Positions 36,094-46,197 of a stretch of 64,000 bases of DNA are shown here, in pieces (within the stretch, counting starts at the first letter, position 1; the number at the start of each line of letters is the position of its first letter). A program made the position numbers and the translations under genes. The notes under the pieces are model-generated. The model worked only from the letters and a program-made list of their open reading frames with translations. It was not told where the DNA came from and did not search any database. This stretch comes from Thermoplasmata archaeon (GTDB lineage Archaea > Thermoplasmatota > Thermoplasmata > Halarchaeoplasmatales > Halarchaeoplasmataceae): NCBI GenBank assembly GCA_003554965.1, contig PWHR01000041.1, positions 78,378 to 142,377 of the forward strand. The letters run 5' to 3'.

Positions 36094-37317
36094 TCAGATC
36101 TCCAGTTCTTGTCCCTCTTCGGGAGTGTAAACATCGAACTCCGAAAGATCTTCAGCCAATTCTTCTCTCCTCTCACCATGGCAGAGCACGATATTTTCTG
36201 GATCACAACCTTTTGCGAACTCCACTAGTTCGTCGTGGCCAGCATGAGCGGAGAAATCATATTTCTCAACATCACATGAAACAGGTAATGTAGCCCCTTT
36301 ATCTCTGATCATCCCGTTTTCTAACAACCTATCCCCGTTGGTCCCTTCTACCTGGTAACCGGTCAATAATATTGAACTGTTGGGGTCTTTCCTTATGTCC
36401 CTCAAATATTCCAAAACAGGTCCTCCTTCCACCATGCCGCTGGTGGTCACGATGACCTCGGCATTTTTTGCCTGTTTTCTCGTAGAAGGGGATCTTACTT
36501 CATTGGCGTTTTCCATAGCTCTCTGCAAGGCTTTAGGTGAACGTAAAAACCCTTCGTGATTCAAGTATATCCTGCTGACTGTTCTTCCCATCCCATCATA
36601 CCATACATCATAGTTTCCATCGTCTAAAACCATCAGTATCTCTTGGGTCCGTCCTACTGCGAATACAGGCACAATCACTTGACCTCCTGCATCGAGTGTT
36701 TCGTCTATTTTATCTAGGAACTTTTTCTCCGTCTCTTTCCTGTCATCGTGATTTTCTCCACTGTAAGTGGATTCCATTATCAGATTATCACACTCGACCG
36801 GATGAGTCCCCCAAAGCAAACGCGTATTTTTGGTATTTATATCTCCTGTGAACAATGTGGTCTCTTCTCCTTTGAGTTCGAACATGCCAGACCCGGGTAT
36901 GTGGCCTGCCGAGTGAACTTCGATCTCCATACCTCCTATATCCCTTTTCGAGTTATAACCGACCAGGTCGAAGGCGGCTTTAGTATTTTTTATATCTATC
37001 TTTTCGTAATGTTTTGGGTATCCTTCTATATCGGCTATTTTCAAACTGTCGTAGAGCAGAAGTTCTGATACCTCTACGGTAGGATGAGTAGCTAGGATTG
37101 GGATATCGTTCTGCCTCAAAAGAGAGGGGATCATCCCGCAGTGATCTAGATGAGAATGGCTAAGGAATCCCATATCTACCAATGGAGCTCTCATGGGATA
37201 TTGGGGAGGATCATCAGGCAACATCCCGTGATCGAATATCAGCGAAAAGTCGTCGTATTGCATAACCAACGAAAGTGGACCTACGTTTGATGCGCTGCCG
37301 AGAAAATTCAATTTCAT
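36094..37317 (-). CDS. Beta-CASP metallo-beta-lactamase RNase
   Basis: LSHSHLDHCGMIP; SAGHIPGSGMFEL; VIVPVFAVGRTQEIL; HAGHDELVEFAKG; VLCHGE. Confidence 0.9.
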   Translation of the reverse strand: MKLNFLGSASNVGPLSLVMQYDDFSLIFDHGMLPDDPPQYPMRAPLVDMGFLSHSHLDHCGMIPSLLRQNDIPILATHPTVEVSELLLYDSLKIADIEGYPKHYEKIDIKNTKAAFDLVGYNSKRDIGGMEIEVHSAGHIPGSGMFELKGEETTLFTGDINTKNTRLLWGTHPVECDNLIMESTYSGENHDDRKETEKKFLDKIDETLDAGGQVIVPVFAVGRTQEILMVLDDGNYDVWYDGMGRTVSRIYLNHEGFLRSPKALQRAMENANEVRSPSTRKQAKNAEVIVTTSGMVEGGPVLEYLRDIRKDPNSSILLTGYQVEGTNGDRLLENGMIRDKGATLPVSCDVEKYDFSAHAGHDELVEFAKGCDPENIVLCHGERREELAEDLSEFDVYTPEEGQELEI

Positions 37318-37457
37318 ATATTTTCACTTCACATATTAAAGGATAGGTAAGTATTATAAAGGATTTGCCTTTGAGGTCAATTATTCTCTATCACGCCAGC
37401 CAAAGGTAGGTACAATAGAGGATAAAAAAGAATTAATAGGAAGGGTTCAATGGTTCT

Positions 37458-38930
37458 TTGATCGGGATGCGCAACCGGATAATCAGAAAACTAGCGGAGA
37501 AAAATACGGTGATCACGCCAGATGCATTGGAGTATTTGAGCGATGTAGATCATCCTGATTGTCCTGAATCTATACTGGAAAGGCTAGAAAAGGATGAAGA
37601 TCTCCCTTTTCCGGTTTGTAAAGATACTATATCCTGTTTTCTGAACGAGATGATCGAACCATCGGAACTAGAAAAACCAGAAGAGAGGGATCCTCCCGAG
37701 AGACTAGATAAAATACCAGAAAACAAAATAGATATTTTGAAGGACGTATCAGGAGAATCAACGTGCACCGGAAAAGTGGAAGAATTTCAGAAATACTTTT
37801 CTGATAGATATGAACGGCTCAAGGCAATAGTGGAAAAAAGACGTGACGGAAAAAAGTCACGGCCCATAAGCCGCATATCGAACAGACCGGGTAACGCCAC
37901 GATAATTGCGATGATCAGAGATCTATATACTACATCTAGTGGAAACAAGATGTTGACTCTCGAAGACCCCACTGGAGAGATGAGAGGTTTCATTTCTGCG
38001 GACAGCGATGCCTTCGAGAAAGATCTGCTTGAGGACGAAGTAATATTGGCTAAGGGTGAGGTTTGGGAAAATAACGGTGACTTTGAAGAAACCTTTGCGA
38101 TCGAGGAGATAAAAAGGCCCGGCATACCGAAAATGAACGATCATTCTAGACCAGATTTTTCTGGAAAGATCGCTTTTTTAGGAGATATACACGTAGGGAG
38201 TGACACGTTTCTAGAAGACGAATGGTCCGATTTCAGATCATGGATAAATTCAGACGAAGGCGCAGCTGAGTATATAGAATATCTTGTTGTGCCAGGTGAT
38301 CTGATAGACGGGATAGGTATATTTCCAGATCAAGAAAAGGAACTTAACATTATAGATGTGAACGAACAGTACCGTAGATTGGCCCAGATGTTCAAACAAT
38401 TGCCCGAAGATATAACCATAATAACTATACCTGGCAATCACGACATCGTCAGGAACACAGAACCACAGCCCTGCCTCCCAGAAGATATACAGGAGTTGTT
38501 CCCGCCCAATGTTCTGTTCTTCAGTAATCCGGCACTTCTGGAAATCGAGGGATTGAAAATACTGGCCTATCACGGCAGCAGCATAAATGATCTTTCCGAC
38601 ATGCTCCCTCAGGTGACTAGCGAGAGACCTGTCACTGCCATGAAAGAGATGATGAAAAGAAGACATCTTGTCCCGGTATATGGTAAAAAGACCTCTATAG
38701 CTCCCGAAGAGAAGGACTATATGGTGATAGATGAGGTCCCCGACATCTTCGTCACAGGTCATATACACAGGACCGAAGTGGAAGATCACCACGGAATAGT
38801 GATGATCAATTCTTCCACTTGGCAGGCACAGACTGAATACCAGAAGATGAGAGATATCAAACCCGATCCGGGAAAAGTAACCATCCTTGAGCCTAATACT
38901 AATAAAGTATCTATACGTGATTTCAGTTGA
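37458..38930 (+). CDS. D-family DNA polymerase small subunit (DP1)
   Basis: OB-fold followed by calcineurin-like motifs GDIHVGS, VVPGDLIDG, IPGNHD, YHGSSI, TGHIHR; TTG start at 37458 or ATG at 37467. Confidence 0.92.
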   Translation: MIGMRNRIIRKLAEKNTVITPDALEYLSDVDHPDCPESILERLEKDEDLPFPVCKDTISCFLNEMIEPSELEKPEERDPPERLDKIPENKIDILKDVSGESTCTGKVEEFQKYFSDRYERLKAIVEKRRDGKKSRPISRISNRPGNATIIAMIRDLYTTSSGNKMLTLEDPTGEMRGFISADSDAFEKDLLEDEVILAKGEVWENNGDFEETFAIEEIKRPGIPKMNDHSRPDFSGKIAFLGDIHVGSDTFLEDEWSDFRSWINSDEGAAEYIEYLVVPGDLIDGIGIFPDQEKELNIIDVNEQYRRLAQMFKQLPEDITIITIPGNHDIVRNTEPQPCLPEDIQELFPPNVLFFSNPALLEIEGLKILAYHGSSINDLSDMLPQVTSERPVTAMKEMMKRRHLVPVYGKKTSIAPEEKDYMVIDEVPDIFVTGHIHRTEVEDHHGIVMINSSTWQAQTEYQKMRDIKPDPGKVTILEPNTNKVSIRDFS

Positions 38931-39589
38931 TAAGAGAATACCAAAATATCTGGAAGGAGGCTAAAAAAGAATTATCCACTTCTGCGCACGGCTTAGACCA
39001 CACCAAGAGAGTTTATGAGCTTTGTAAAAAAATGGAAGATGAAAATACAAATAGTGATGTCCTATTACCTGCGGCCATACTCCACGACATAGCAAGATAT
39101 GAGGAAGACAACGACGATACTGGAGAGGTAGATCATGCGATATTGGGTGCAGATAAAGCCGCGAAGATCCTAAAAGAGACAGGTTTCGAAGATCGACAGA
39201 TCGACAAAATCAAGCATTGTATAAAGGCTCACCGCTTTCGTTCCGATGAAGAACCAGTAACTACAGAGGCCAAGATCCTCTCAGACGCTGACAAGCTCGA
39301 TGCGATTGGAGCTGTCGGAGTTGCTAGGATGTTCATGTTGGCCGGAGAGTTTCAAGAACACCTTTATCGAGATGTAGATCCTGAAGAGTATGTTGAAGAA
39401 AACATGGCTAAGAACGGTAGAGTGAAGGATATTTCGGAACACTCTCCAAATCTAGAATACGAACTGAAGCTGAAAAAAGTGCCTGATAAGTTGTATACTG
39501 AAGAGGCAAAAAAGGTGGGACGTCAGAGGCTGGATTACATGGATTCTTTTTTTGATAGATTGAAAAAAGAGATCGACGGAAAGATATGA
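38927..39589 (+). CDS. HD-domain phosphohydrolase
   Basis: HGLDHTKRVYELC...AAILHDIARYEE...ILSDADKLDAIGAVGVARMF; start overlaps the DP1 stop (TTGA). Confidence 0.9.
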   Translation: MIREYQNIWKEAKKELSTSAHGLDHTKRVYELCKKMEDENTNSDVLLPAAILHDIARYEEDNDDTGEVDHAILGADKAAKILKETGFEDRQIDKIKHCIKAHRFRSDEEPVTTEAKILSDADKLDAIGAVGVARMFMLAGEFQEHLYRDVDPEEYVEENMAKNGRVKDISEHSPNLEYELKLKKVPDKLYTEEAKKVGRQRLDYMDSFFDRLKKEIDGKI

Positions 39590-39652
39590 GTACACTCGAT
39601 TATAGTCCTAAATTTTATATCAGGTTAGGAAAGTCAAAGGGCAATCCCATCG

Positions 39653-42600
39653 GTGTTTGAAATGCTGAAATCAGAGAAAAAATATATGATTTTATCATAT
39701 CTAGAAGGATTTGAAGAGTTCAAGGAGGAAAAAGAAGTTCCCTATGAGCAGACTTTGGAAGGTATCATCGAAACAACGGACATGGAAAAAAGTGTGATAT
39801 CTGAAGGTCTAAAAAATTTCAAAAAAAAGGATTTTTTAGAGGAAAAGATGAAGAGAATCATCGGCACCAACAGAAAAAGGAAAGTCTACTTCCTTACTGA
39901 AAAAGGAGAAGAAAGAGAAAATGAAATTTGGGAGAAGATCAAAGATAGAGAGATCATCCTCAAGATCAACGAAGAAAAAAGTAGACTTAGCTTAAATAAG
40001 GTCAGTAATATGCTCGATGGACGGAATCCTATCGTTAAAGTTTTGAGTAGGTCGGATGAAAACGGCGTTGTCGATTTAAATGAATTGGGGGAAGACACAG
40101 ATATCTTCGTCGGCAGGGAGAGGGAATTAAAGATATTGAAAGAACGATTAAAGAAAGTTAAAGCCGAAGGTTCCTATCTGCTTTTGATAGAAGGTGAGGC
40201 TGGAATAGGGAAAACATCCTTGGTTTCCAAACTAGAACCTTTTTCTCGTGAACTAGGTTTCGAATTTTTAAATGGGGGTTGCCAGAGTGAGATGTCAGAT
40301 CCTTACTTACCTTTTAAAGAAGCCTTCGATGAATTTATCGAGGAGAAATTAGGAGTCGTTAACGATTCATCAGCGACTTTCATGGGAAACGTTGATCTCC
40401 TCGAAACGAAGGAAAGAAAATTGTTCGATGCAAAGAAAAAAGAAACTTTCTATGAAACAACAAAACATGTGAGGGAGATCGCGCAGGAAAAGCCTCTTGT
40501 CGTTTTTTTGGATGATCTCCAGTGGGTAGATAAAGCCTCATTAGATATCCTGGCTTATATGACCGAGAAATTGGAGGAGTCCCCCGTATTTTTCATAGGG
40601 ACTTACAGGCGGGAGGAAGTTTCCGAGGACCACCACCTGGTTGAAACAATGTACGAGCTCCAGAGGAAAAATAATTTCGAAAAGATGAGTTTGAATCCAT
40701 TGAGTGATGCCTACATCGGCGAGATGATCAAAGGTATCTTTATGAAGGAAGAAGTCCCTGATGACTTTATCAATATGGTGTACGAAAAGACAAGGGGAAA
40801 TCCACTTTTTATAAAGGAAAGTATAAATCAGATGATAGAAGACGACTTGATCGACCTAGATCAAAACAGATTTCCCAAAAAAAGCGATCATATAAGGATC
40901 TCTAAGATCATAGATAACGTTATCGAGAGAAGGGTAGAACGTTTAGATAGGCGAACAAAGAAAGTTATCGAAGTAGGCAGCGTGATAGGAGGAGAGATCC
41001 CTTTTGATTTACTATCACAAACGCTTGAGAAAAACGAGATGGAACTTTTAGATGATATAGACATCCTTATAAACGATCGATTATGGGAGGAAAGGATCAA
41101 TAAAGGTACATTCACTTTCTCCCATGATCTGATAGAGGAGGTCGTTTATAAAAAGATAAAAGGTTTAAAGAAAAGGAGTTTGCACAAAAAAGTAGCAAAA
41201 AATATAGAAGATATCTATGAGAACGAAATAGAAGAGTGGTATTCAAATCTAGGTCGGCATTATGAGAGAGGAGACGAATTTTTGAAGGCTTCCGACTATT
41301 ATGTGAAGGCTGGTGAAAAGGCTGAAAGTATTTTTGCTAATGAAGACGCTGTAGAGATGTATGAAAAGGCTCTAGACGCTATCGAAAAGATAGAGGAAAA
41401 TAAAACTAAAAAAATCGATGTCATGAAAAAAATAGCTAGGGCTTATTCACTCCGAGGTGAATTTAAAAAGAGCAGAGAATTTCTTAATAAAGTGTTACAG
41501 ATCACAGAAGATGAAAAAGAAGAACAGGAGATGTACAGCAAGATCGCAAAAACCTATCATCAACAGGGAGATTGGGACAAATCTCTCGAGTACGTTGACA
41601 AGGGTTTGTCAGTCTACGACGAAGAAAATATCGAGACCTGTGAACTTTTGAGCTTGAAGAGTTTCTCATACCAGAAAAAAGGGGATTACGAGAAAGCTAG
41701 AGATATATGCGAAAAGGAAAAAAAGGTCGCTGAAAAAGTTGGAGGTGATGAAGAGCTCAGTCAAGTTTACCATGACTTGGGTGCGACTTTGATGCGGACT
41801 GGCGAATTGGAGGAAAGCGTATCCAATCTTAAAAAAGCTATGAAGATAAGAGAAAAATCCGATGATCTGCTCAACCTGTATAAGTCCATGAACAACATTG
41901 CGATAGTTTATATGAACAAAGGTGACTATCAAAAATCAAAGGAATATTTCGAAAAGAGTCTTGAGATCGCTAGAAAACACAACTTCAATAGTGAAATGGG
42001 GGGCATCCTGAACAATACCGCCTATCTGTATTCATTGATCGGTAAACTTGACGAAGCTATTGAACTCCACAAAGAAAGTGCTGAATGGAGTGAAAAAACT
42101 GAGGACATGGAGACCAAAGCTCTATCGATGGGAAATCTAGGGAACGTTTACCTTAAAAAAGGAGAGATGAACAAGGCTAGAAAATACATCGAAAAGGCTG
42201 TTGAGATGATGAGAGAACTCGGATATAGCTATGGATTGTTGGTCGATCTCCAGCATTTAGGTCATCTGAATAAAAAAGAAGGAAAGATGGATGAAGCTTT
42301 GGAAGCTTTTAAAGAAAGTCTAGAAGTGGCTCAAAGAACAGGGATAAAAAGGAGAGAATGCATGTCTTTGAATAGATTAGGAGATCTACATATGACCTTG
42401 GGTGATTTCGAGGAAGCGAAAAGATATTTCACCAAGGCTGAGAAACTAGCCGAGGAGATAGGCACCCCTGATACTGGAGCGATAGCAAAACAGGGATTGG
42501 GATATCTCCATTTGATGGAAGGAAACATCGATGAAGCTGAAAAATATCATGAAGAAGGATTGAAACTTGCTAAAGAGGCGAACGACGAAAAATCTTTGAT

Positions 42601-42991
42601 ACTAAATCAGATAGGTATGGGAGAAATTTGCCTAGAAAAAGATGAGGTGAAAAAGGCAACAGAACTCTCCTCGAAAGTCACTGAATCCATGAAAAATAGG
42701 GAGGACCCCGAGCTGTTTTTTAGAAATCAAATTTTGAAAACGAGTATAAAGATAAAAGAAAATGATTTCGAGGAAGCGGAAAGATATTTGAGAGAAACTT
42801 TGAACCGAGCCAAAAAAGTAAGAGATAAGATTTGGAGAGCAAAGACTCTACACATGAAAGGTTTATTTCATTTAGAGATGGAAGATTTAGAGAAAGCAAG
42901 GGAAATCCTGCAAGAAGCACTTAGCAGATTAGAGGAACTCGATATGATATGGTGGAGCGAAAAAACGAAAGATAGGATATCTCAAATCTGA
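39653..42991 (+). CDS. wHTH - STAND/AAA_16-type NTPase - TPR protein (paralog 1)
   Basis: N-terminal winged helix; FVGRERELKIL; GEAGIGKTSLV Walker A; LVVFLDDLQWVD Walker B; C-terminal tandem TPRs. Confidence 0.88.
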   Translation: MFEMLKSEKKYMILSYLEGFEEFKEEKEVPYEQTLEGIIETTDMEKSVISEGLKNFKKKDFLEEKMKRIIGTNRKRKVYFLTEKGEERENEIWEKIKDREIILKINEEKSRLSLNKVSNMLDGRNPIVKVLSRSDENGVVDLNELGEDTDIFVGRERELKILKERLKKVKAEGSYLLLIEGEAGIGKTSLVSKLEPFSRELGFEFLNGGCQSEMSDPYLPFKEAFDEFIEEKLGVVNDSSATFMGNVDLLETKERKLFDAKKKETFYETTKHVREIAQEKPLVVFLDDLQWVDKASLDILAYMTEKLEESPVFFIGTYRREEVSEDHHLVETMYELQRKNNFEKMSLNPLSDAYIGEMIKGIFMKEEVPDDFINMVYEKTRGNPLFIKESINQMIEDDLIDLDQNRFPKKSDHIRISKIIDNVIERRVERLDRRTKKVIEVGSVIGGEIPFDLLSQTLEKNEMELLDDIDILINDRLWEERINKGTFTFSHDLIEEVVYKKIKGLKKRSLHKKVAKNIEDIYENEIEEWYSNLGRHYERGDEFLKASDYYVKAGEKAESIFANEDAVEMYEKALDAIEKIEENKTKKIDVMKKIARAYSLRGEFKKSREFLNKVLQITEDEKEEQEMYSKIAKTYHQQGDWDKSLEYVDKGLSVYDEENIETCELLSLKSFSYQKKGDYEKARDICEKEKKVAEKVGGDEELSQVYHDLGATLMRTGELEESVSNLKKAMKIREKSDDLLNLYKSMNNIAIVYMNKGDYQKSKEYFEKSLEIARKHNFNSEMGGILNNTAYLYSLIGKLDEAIELHKESAEWSEKTEDMETKALSMGNLGNVYLKKGEMNKARKYIEKAVEMMRELGYSYGLLVDLQHLGHLNKKEGKMDEALEAFKESLEVAQRTGIKRRECMSLNRLGDLHMTLGDFEEAKRYFTKAEKLAEEIGTPDTGAIAKQGLGYLHLMEGNIDEAEKYHEEGLKLAKEANDEKSLILNQIGMGEICLEKDEVKKATELSSKVTESMKNREDPELFFRNQILKTSIKIKENDFEEAERYLRETLNRAKKVRDKIWRAKTLHMKGLFHLEMEDLEKAREILQEALSRLEELDMIWWSEKTKDRISQI

Positions 42992-43063
42992 GTCCTTTCT
43001 TCAACTGCCCAAAAAGATACATGCGAGAAAACTTTATTAGATGTAAAGTTATACTTATCCAAT

Positions 43064-46000
43064 ATGTTAGATCTGGATAAGAAAAATCTAGTTTTGGTAC
43101 ATCTACAAGGTTTTGAGGAATTTAAAGATGAAGATGAGGTACCTTATGGAGTGACCGCGCGTGGAATTGCCGCTGAAGTAGGTTTAACAAAAAGTGAACC
43201 GTTCAACACTCTCGATGAAATAGAAGAGGAAGGTTTGATCGAAGAGAACACCAGATATATCCTAGGAGAGAACAGAGAAAGAAATGTGTACTTTTTGACA
43301 GAAGAAGGAAAGGAAGAAGAAAAAAGATTTTGGAATGACATCAAGGATGAAAAATTTACTTTGAAGACGGGCGACGGAGAAAAAAATCTCTCGATAAAGA
43401 ATATCAAAAACCAAATGACCGGTAGAAATCCAGTTCTCAAAGCACTCCAGAACATCGGTGAAGATGAGATTATAGACATCACCGCATTAGGTGAAGAAGG
43501 TAAAGTTTTCATTGGAAGAGAAAAAGAACAACAAAAACTCAAAGAAGGTCTAAAAAATACGAAAAAAGAGGGAACAAAAACATATTTTGTGGAGGGTGAA
43601 GCCGGCATCGGGAAGACCTCATTGGTATTTAAATTGAAACCCTTCGCTAAAGAACTAGGATTCGAATTTTTGGTCGGGACCTGCCAGAGCGAAACATCAG
43701 ATCCTTATCTTCCGTTTAAGGAGGCCTTTAGTGATTACATAGAGAATAGGGTTGATATAAAAGATGAGGCTGGCGTGACTTTCATAAGGTCCGATGATGA
43801 AGATAGTCCAGACGATAAGAGATTATTTGATGCAAAAAAAAGCAAAACATTTTATGATACGACCAACTCAGTGAGAAGGATCGCTGAAAGGAATCCTTTG
43901 GTTGTATTCTTGGACGATCTCCAATGGGTGGATAGAGCAACCCTTGAGATTTTAGTATACATGAATAAAAATCTAAAAGATGTCCCTGTGTTTTTTATAG
44001 GTACCTATAGGTCAGAAGATGTTTCAGAAGACCATCATTTAGTCGAGATGATGAGAAGGCTGAATAAGGAGAAGATTTTTGAGAAAATCGAATTAGACCC
44101 GCTAACCTACGAGGATACAGAGAGAACCGTCAAAGGTGTACTAGGTACTGAAGATGTTCCAAAAAAGTTCATCGATGATATCCATGAGAAAACAGAAGGA
44201 AATCCACTATTCATAAAGGAGTGTATCCAACAGATGCTAGAAGAGAGGATAGTAAAGCCTGAAGAGGGGAAATTCCCTCGAAAGAGTGATGAAATATCTG
44301 TTTCAGATCTTGTCTACAATGTAATAGAAAGAAGGATAAATAGATTGGACGATGAGACCGTCAAAATCATAGAAGTGGGCAGTGTGATCGGAGGAGAGAT
44401 ACCCTTCGATCTGCTCTCAAAGACGGTCGAGATAGATAGTATGGATCTTTTAGATCATGTAGATATGTTGATAGACAACCAGCTGTGGGAAGAAAAACCA
44501 GGCGAAGAATCTTTCACATTCTGCCACCAGTTGATACAGGAGACTGTTTACACCAATCTGAGCAATCTGAAAAAGATATTACTCCACAAGAACGTGGGAA
44601 AAAATATAGAAGAACTGTATGAGGGAGAACTCGATCTGTGGTATTCAGATCTGGGAAGACATCATAGAAGAGCTGAAAAATTCAGCGATGCGATGGAATA
44701 TTACTTAAAATCCGGCGAAAAGGCCAAGAGCAATTACTCTCAAAAAGATGCCATCGAGATGTACGAGAAAGCTCTGGAGATGGCAGAAGAAGCAGGGGAA
44801 GAAGAAAAAGAATTGGAGATAAAAGAAAAACTGATCGATACCTATCGACTCTTGGGAGACTACCATAAATGTAGAGAGATCATAGACTCCGTTCTGGAGA
44901 TGGATATCGACAAAGGTAGCCGTATGAGGATGTACGGAAAAAAATCAAGCACTTATTGGATCAAGAGAGAATTGACTGAGACACTCGAAACGGTAGAAGA
45001 AGGGATGAAACTGATCGAAACTGATGAGGAACGGTCCGATCACTCAGAAGAAGTTTTTAAATTACTGAGCCATAAAGCTTGGTCTACGCTTCAAAAGGGA
45101 GATATAGAAGATGCGCACGAGATATTCGAAGAGTTGAAAGAGATAAGCCAAGAAACGGGAGATGATGATCTTATCGCCAGGTCACATCATAATCTGGGAT
45201 CATTTTATTACCATATAGGAAAGATGGATGCGGCCACAGAACACTTTGAAAAATCCATAGATGTCTTCAGAGAAGCTGATGAGAAGAAAAAACTGATCAA
45301 TTCTTTGAACAACCTAGGATTGGTCAAAATGTACAAAAGTGACTACGATGAAGCGGAGGAGTATTTCAAAGAAGGTTTAGAAAAATGCAAAAAATGGAAA
45401 GATATAGTAGGAGAGTCCACAGCGTTGAATAATCTTGGAGATGTCTATAGAGACAGAGGGGAGTTCGAGAAGGCTTTGGATCATTTTGAAAAATCTAAAT
45501 CGATCGAGGAGAAGATATCTAACGAAAATGGAGTTGCCCGGTGTTTGAATAATATGGGGATAGCCCTCCGGATGATGGGTGAATTAGATAAGGCTTTAGA
45601 GTACCATGAAGAATCATTGAAGACATATAGGGGAAGTAATATAAAATTCAGAATATCTTGGGTGCTGGAATCTATGGGTGAAGTTCTAAAGCTTAAGAAA
45701 GATTACGATAAGGCCTTGGAAAGATTTCAAGAGGCATATGAGATATTCCAAGAAGTCGGTGAAAACGGTCAAGCAACTGTCTCCTTAGCTTACATCTCGG
45801 AAATATTTCTGGAAAAAGATATGCCTGACAAGGCCTTACAAAATGTTAAAGAAGCTGTAGAGAGAACAGAGGAAGTCGAACTAAATCTGGTAAAAGCGGT
45901 CTGTAAAAGGAGCAAGGGCAAGATACATAGAAAGCGAGGAGAACTTAAGAAAGCCAAAAAGGAACTTACCGAAGCAAGGGACCTTTCAAAAGATCTTGAT

Positions 46001-46183
46001 CCAACCGAGCATCCCAAATTCCTTTATGAGTTAGGTCTGTTGCACTTAGAGATGGGTGAACACGATCCAGGCAAAGAAGTCTTGGAAGATGCCCTTGATT
46101 CCTTTGAAGAACTGGGTATGTCTCTTTGGGCTAAACGGACACGAAATGCTTTGTATGATCTAAAAAATACTGAGTCACCCTAA
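43064..46183 (+). CDS. wHTH - STAND/AAA_16-type NTPase - TPR protein (paralog 2)
   Basis: Same architecture as the preceding gene; GEAGIGKTSLV; LVVFLDDLQWVD; shared IIEVGSVIGGEIPFDLLS. Confidence 0.88.
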   Translation: MLDLDKKNLVLVHLQGFEEFKDEDEVPYGVTARGIAAEVGLTKSEPFNTLDEIEEEGLIEENTRYILGENRERNVYFLTEEGKEEEKRFWNDIKDEKFTLKTGDGEKNLSIKNIKNQMTGRNPVLKALQNIGEDEIIDITALGEEGKVFIGREKEQQKLKEGLKNTKKEGTKTYFVEGEAGIGKTSLVFKLKPFAKELGFEFLVGTCQSETSDPYLPFKEAFSDYIENRVDIKDEAGVTFIRSDDEDSPDDKRLFDAKKSKTFYDTTNSVRRIAERNPLVVFLDDLQWVDRATLEILVYMNKNLKDVPVFFIGTYRSEDVSEDHHLVEMMRRLNKEKIFEKIELDPLTYEDTERTVKGVLGTEDVPKKFIDDIHEKTEGNPLFIKECIQQMLEERIVKPEEGKFPRKSDEISVSDLVYNVIERRINRLDDETVKIIEVGSVIGGEIPFDLLSKTVEIDSMDLLDHVDMLIDNQLWEEKPGEESFTFCHQLIQETVYTNLSNLKKILLHKNVGKNIEELYEGELDLWYSDLGRHHRRAEKFSDAMEYYLKSGEKAKSNYSQKDAIEMYEKALEMAEEAGEEEKELEIKEKLIDTYRLLGDYHKCREIIDSVLEMDIDKGSRMRMYGKKSSTYWIKRELTETLETVEEGMKLIETDEERSDHSEEVFKLLSHKAWSTLQKGDIEDAHEIFEELKEISQETGDDDLIARSHHNLGSFYYHIGKMDAATEHFEKSIDVFREADEKKKLINSLNNLGLVKMYKSDYDEAEEYFKEGLEKCKKWKDIVGESTALNNLGDVYRDRGEFEKALDHFEKSKSIEEKISNENGVARCLNNMGIALRMMGELDKALEYHEESLKTYRGSNIKFRISWVLESMGEVLKLKKDYDKALERFQEAYEIFQEVGENGQATVSLAYISEIFLEKDMPDKALQNVKEAVERTEEVELNLVKAVCKRSKGKIHRKRGELKKAKKELTEARDLSKDLDPTEHPKFLYELGLLHLEMGEHDPGKEVLEDALDSFEELGMSLWAKRTRNALYDLKNTESP

Positions 46184-46197
46184 CTAGGATTGATAAC

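Noticed and set aside
38250-38792. 180-aa minus-strand ORF opposite DP1
   Set aside because: Antisense to conserved calcineurin-like motifs; cysteine/tyrosine-rich spurious translation
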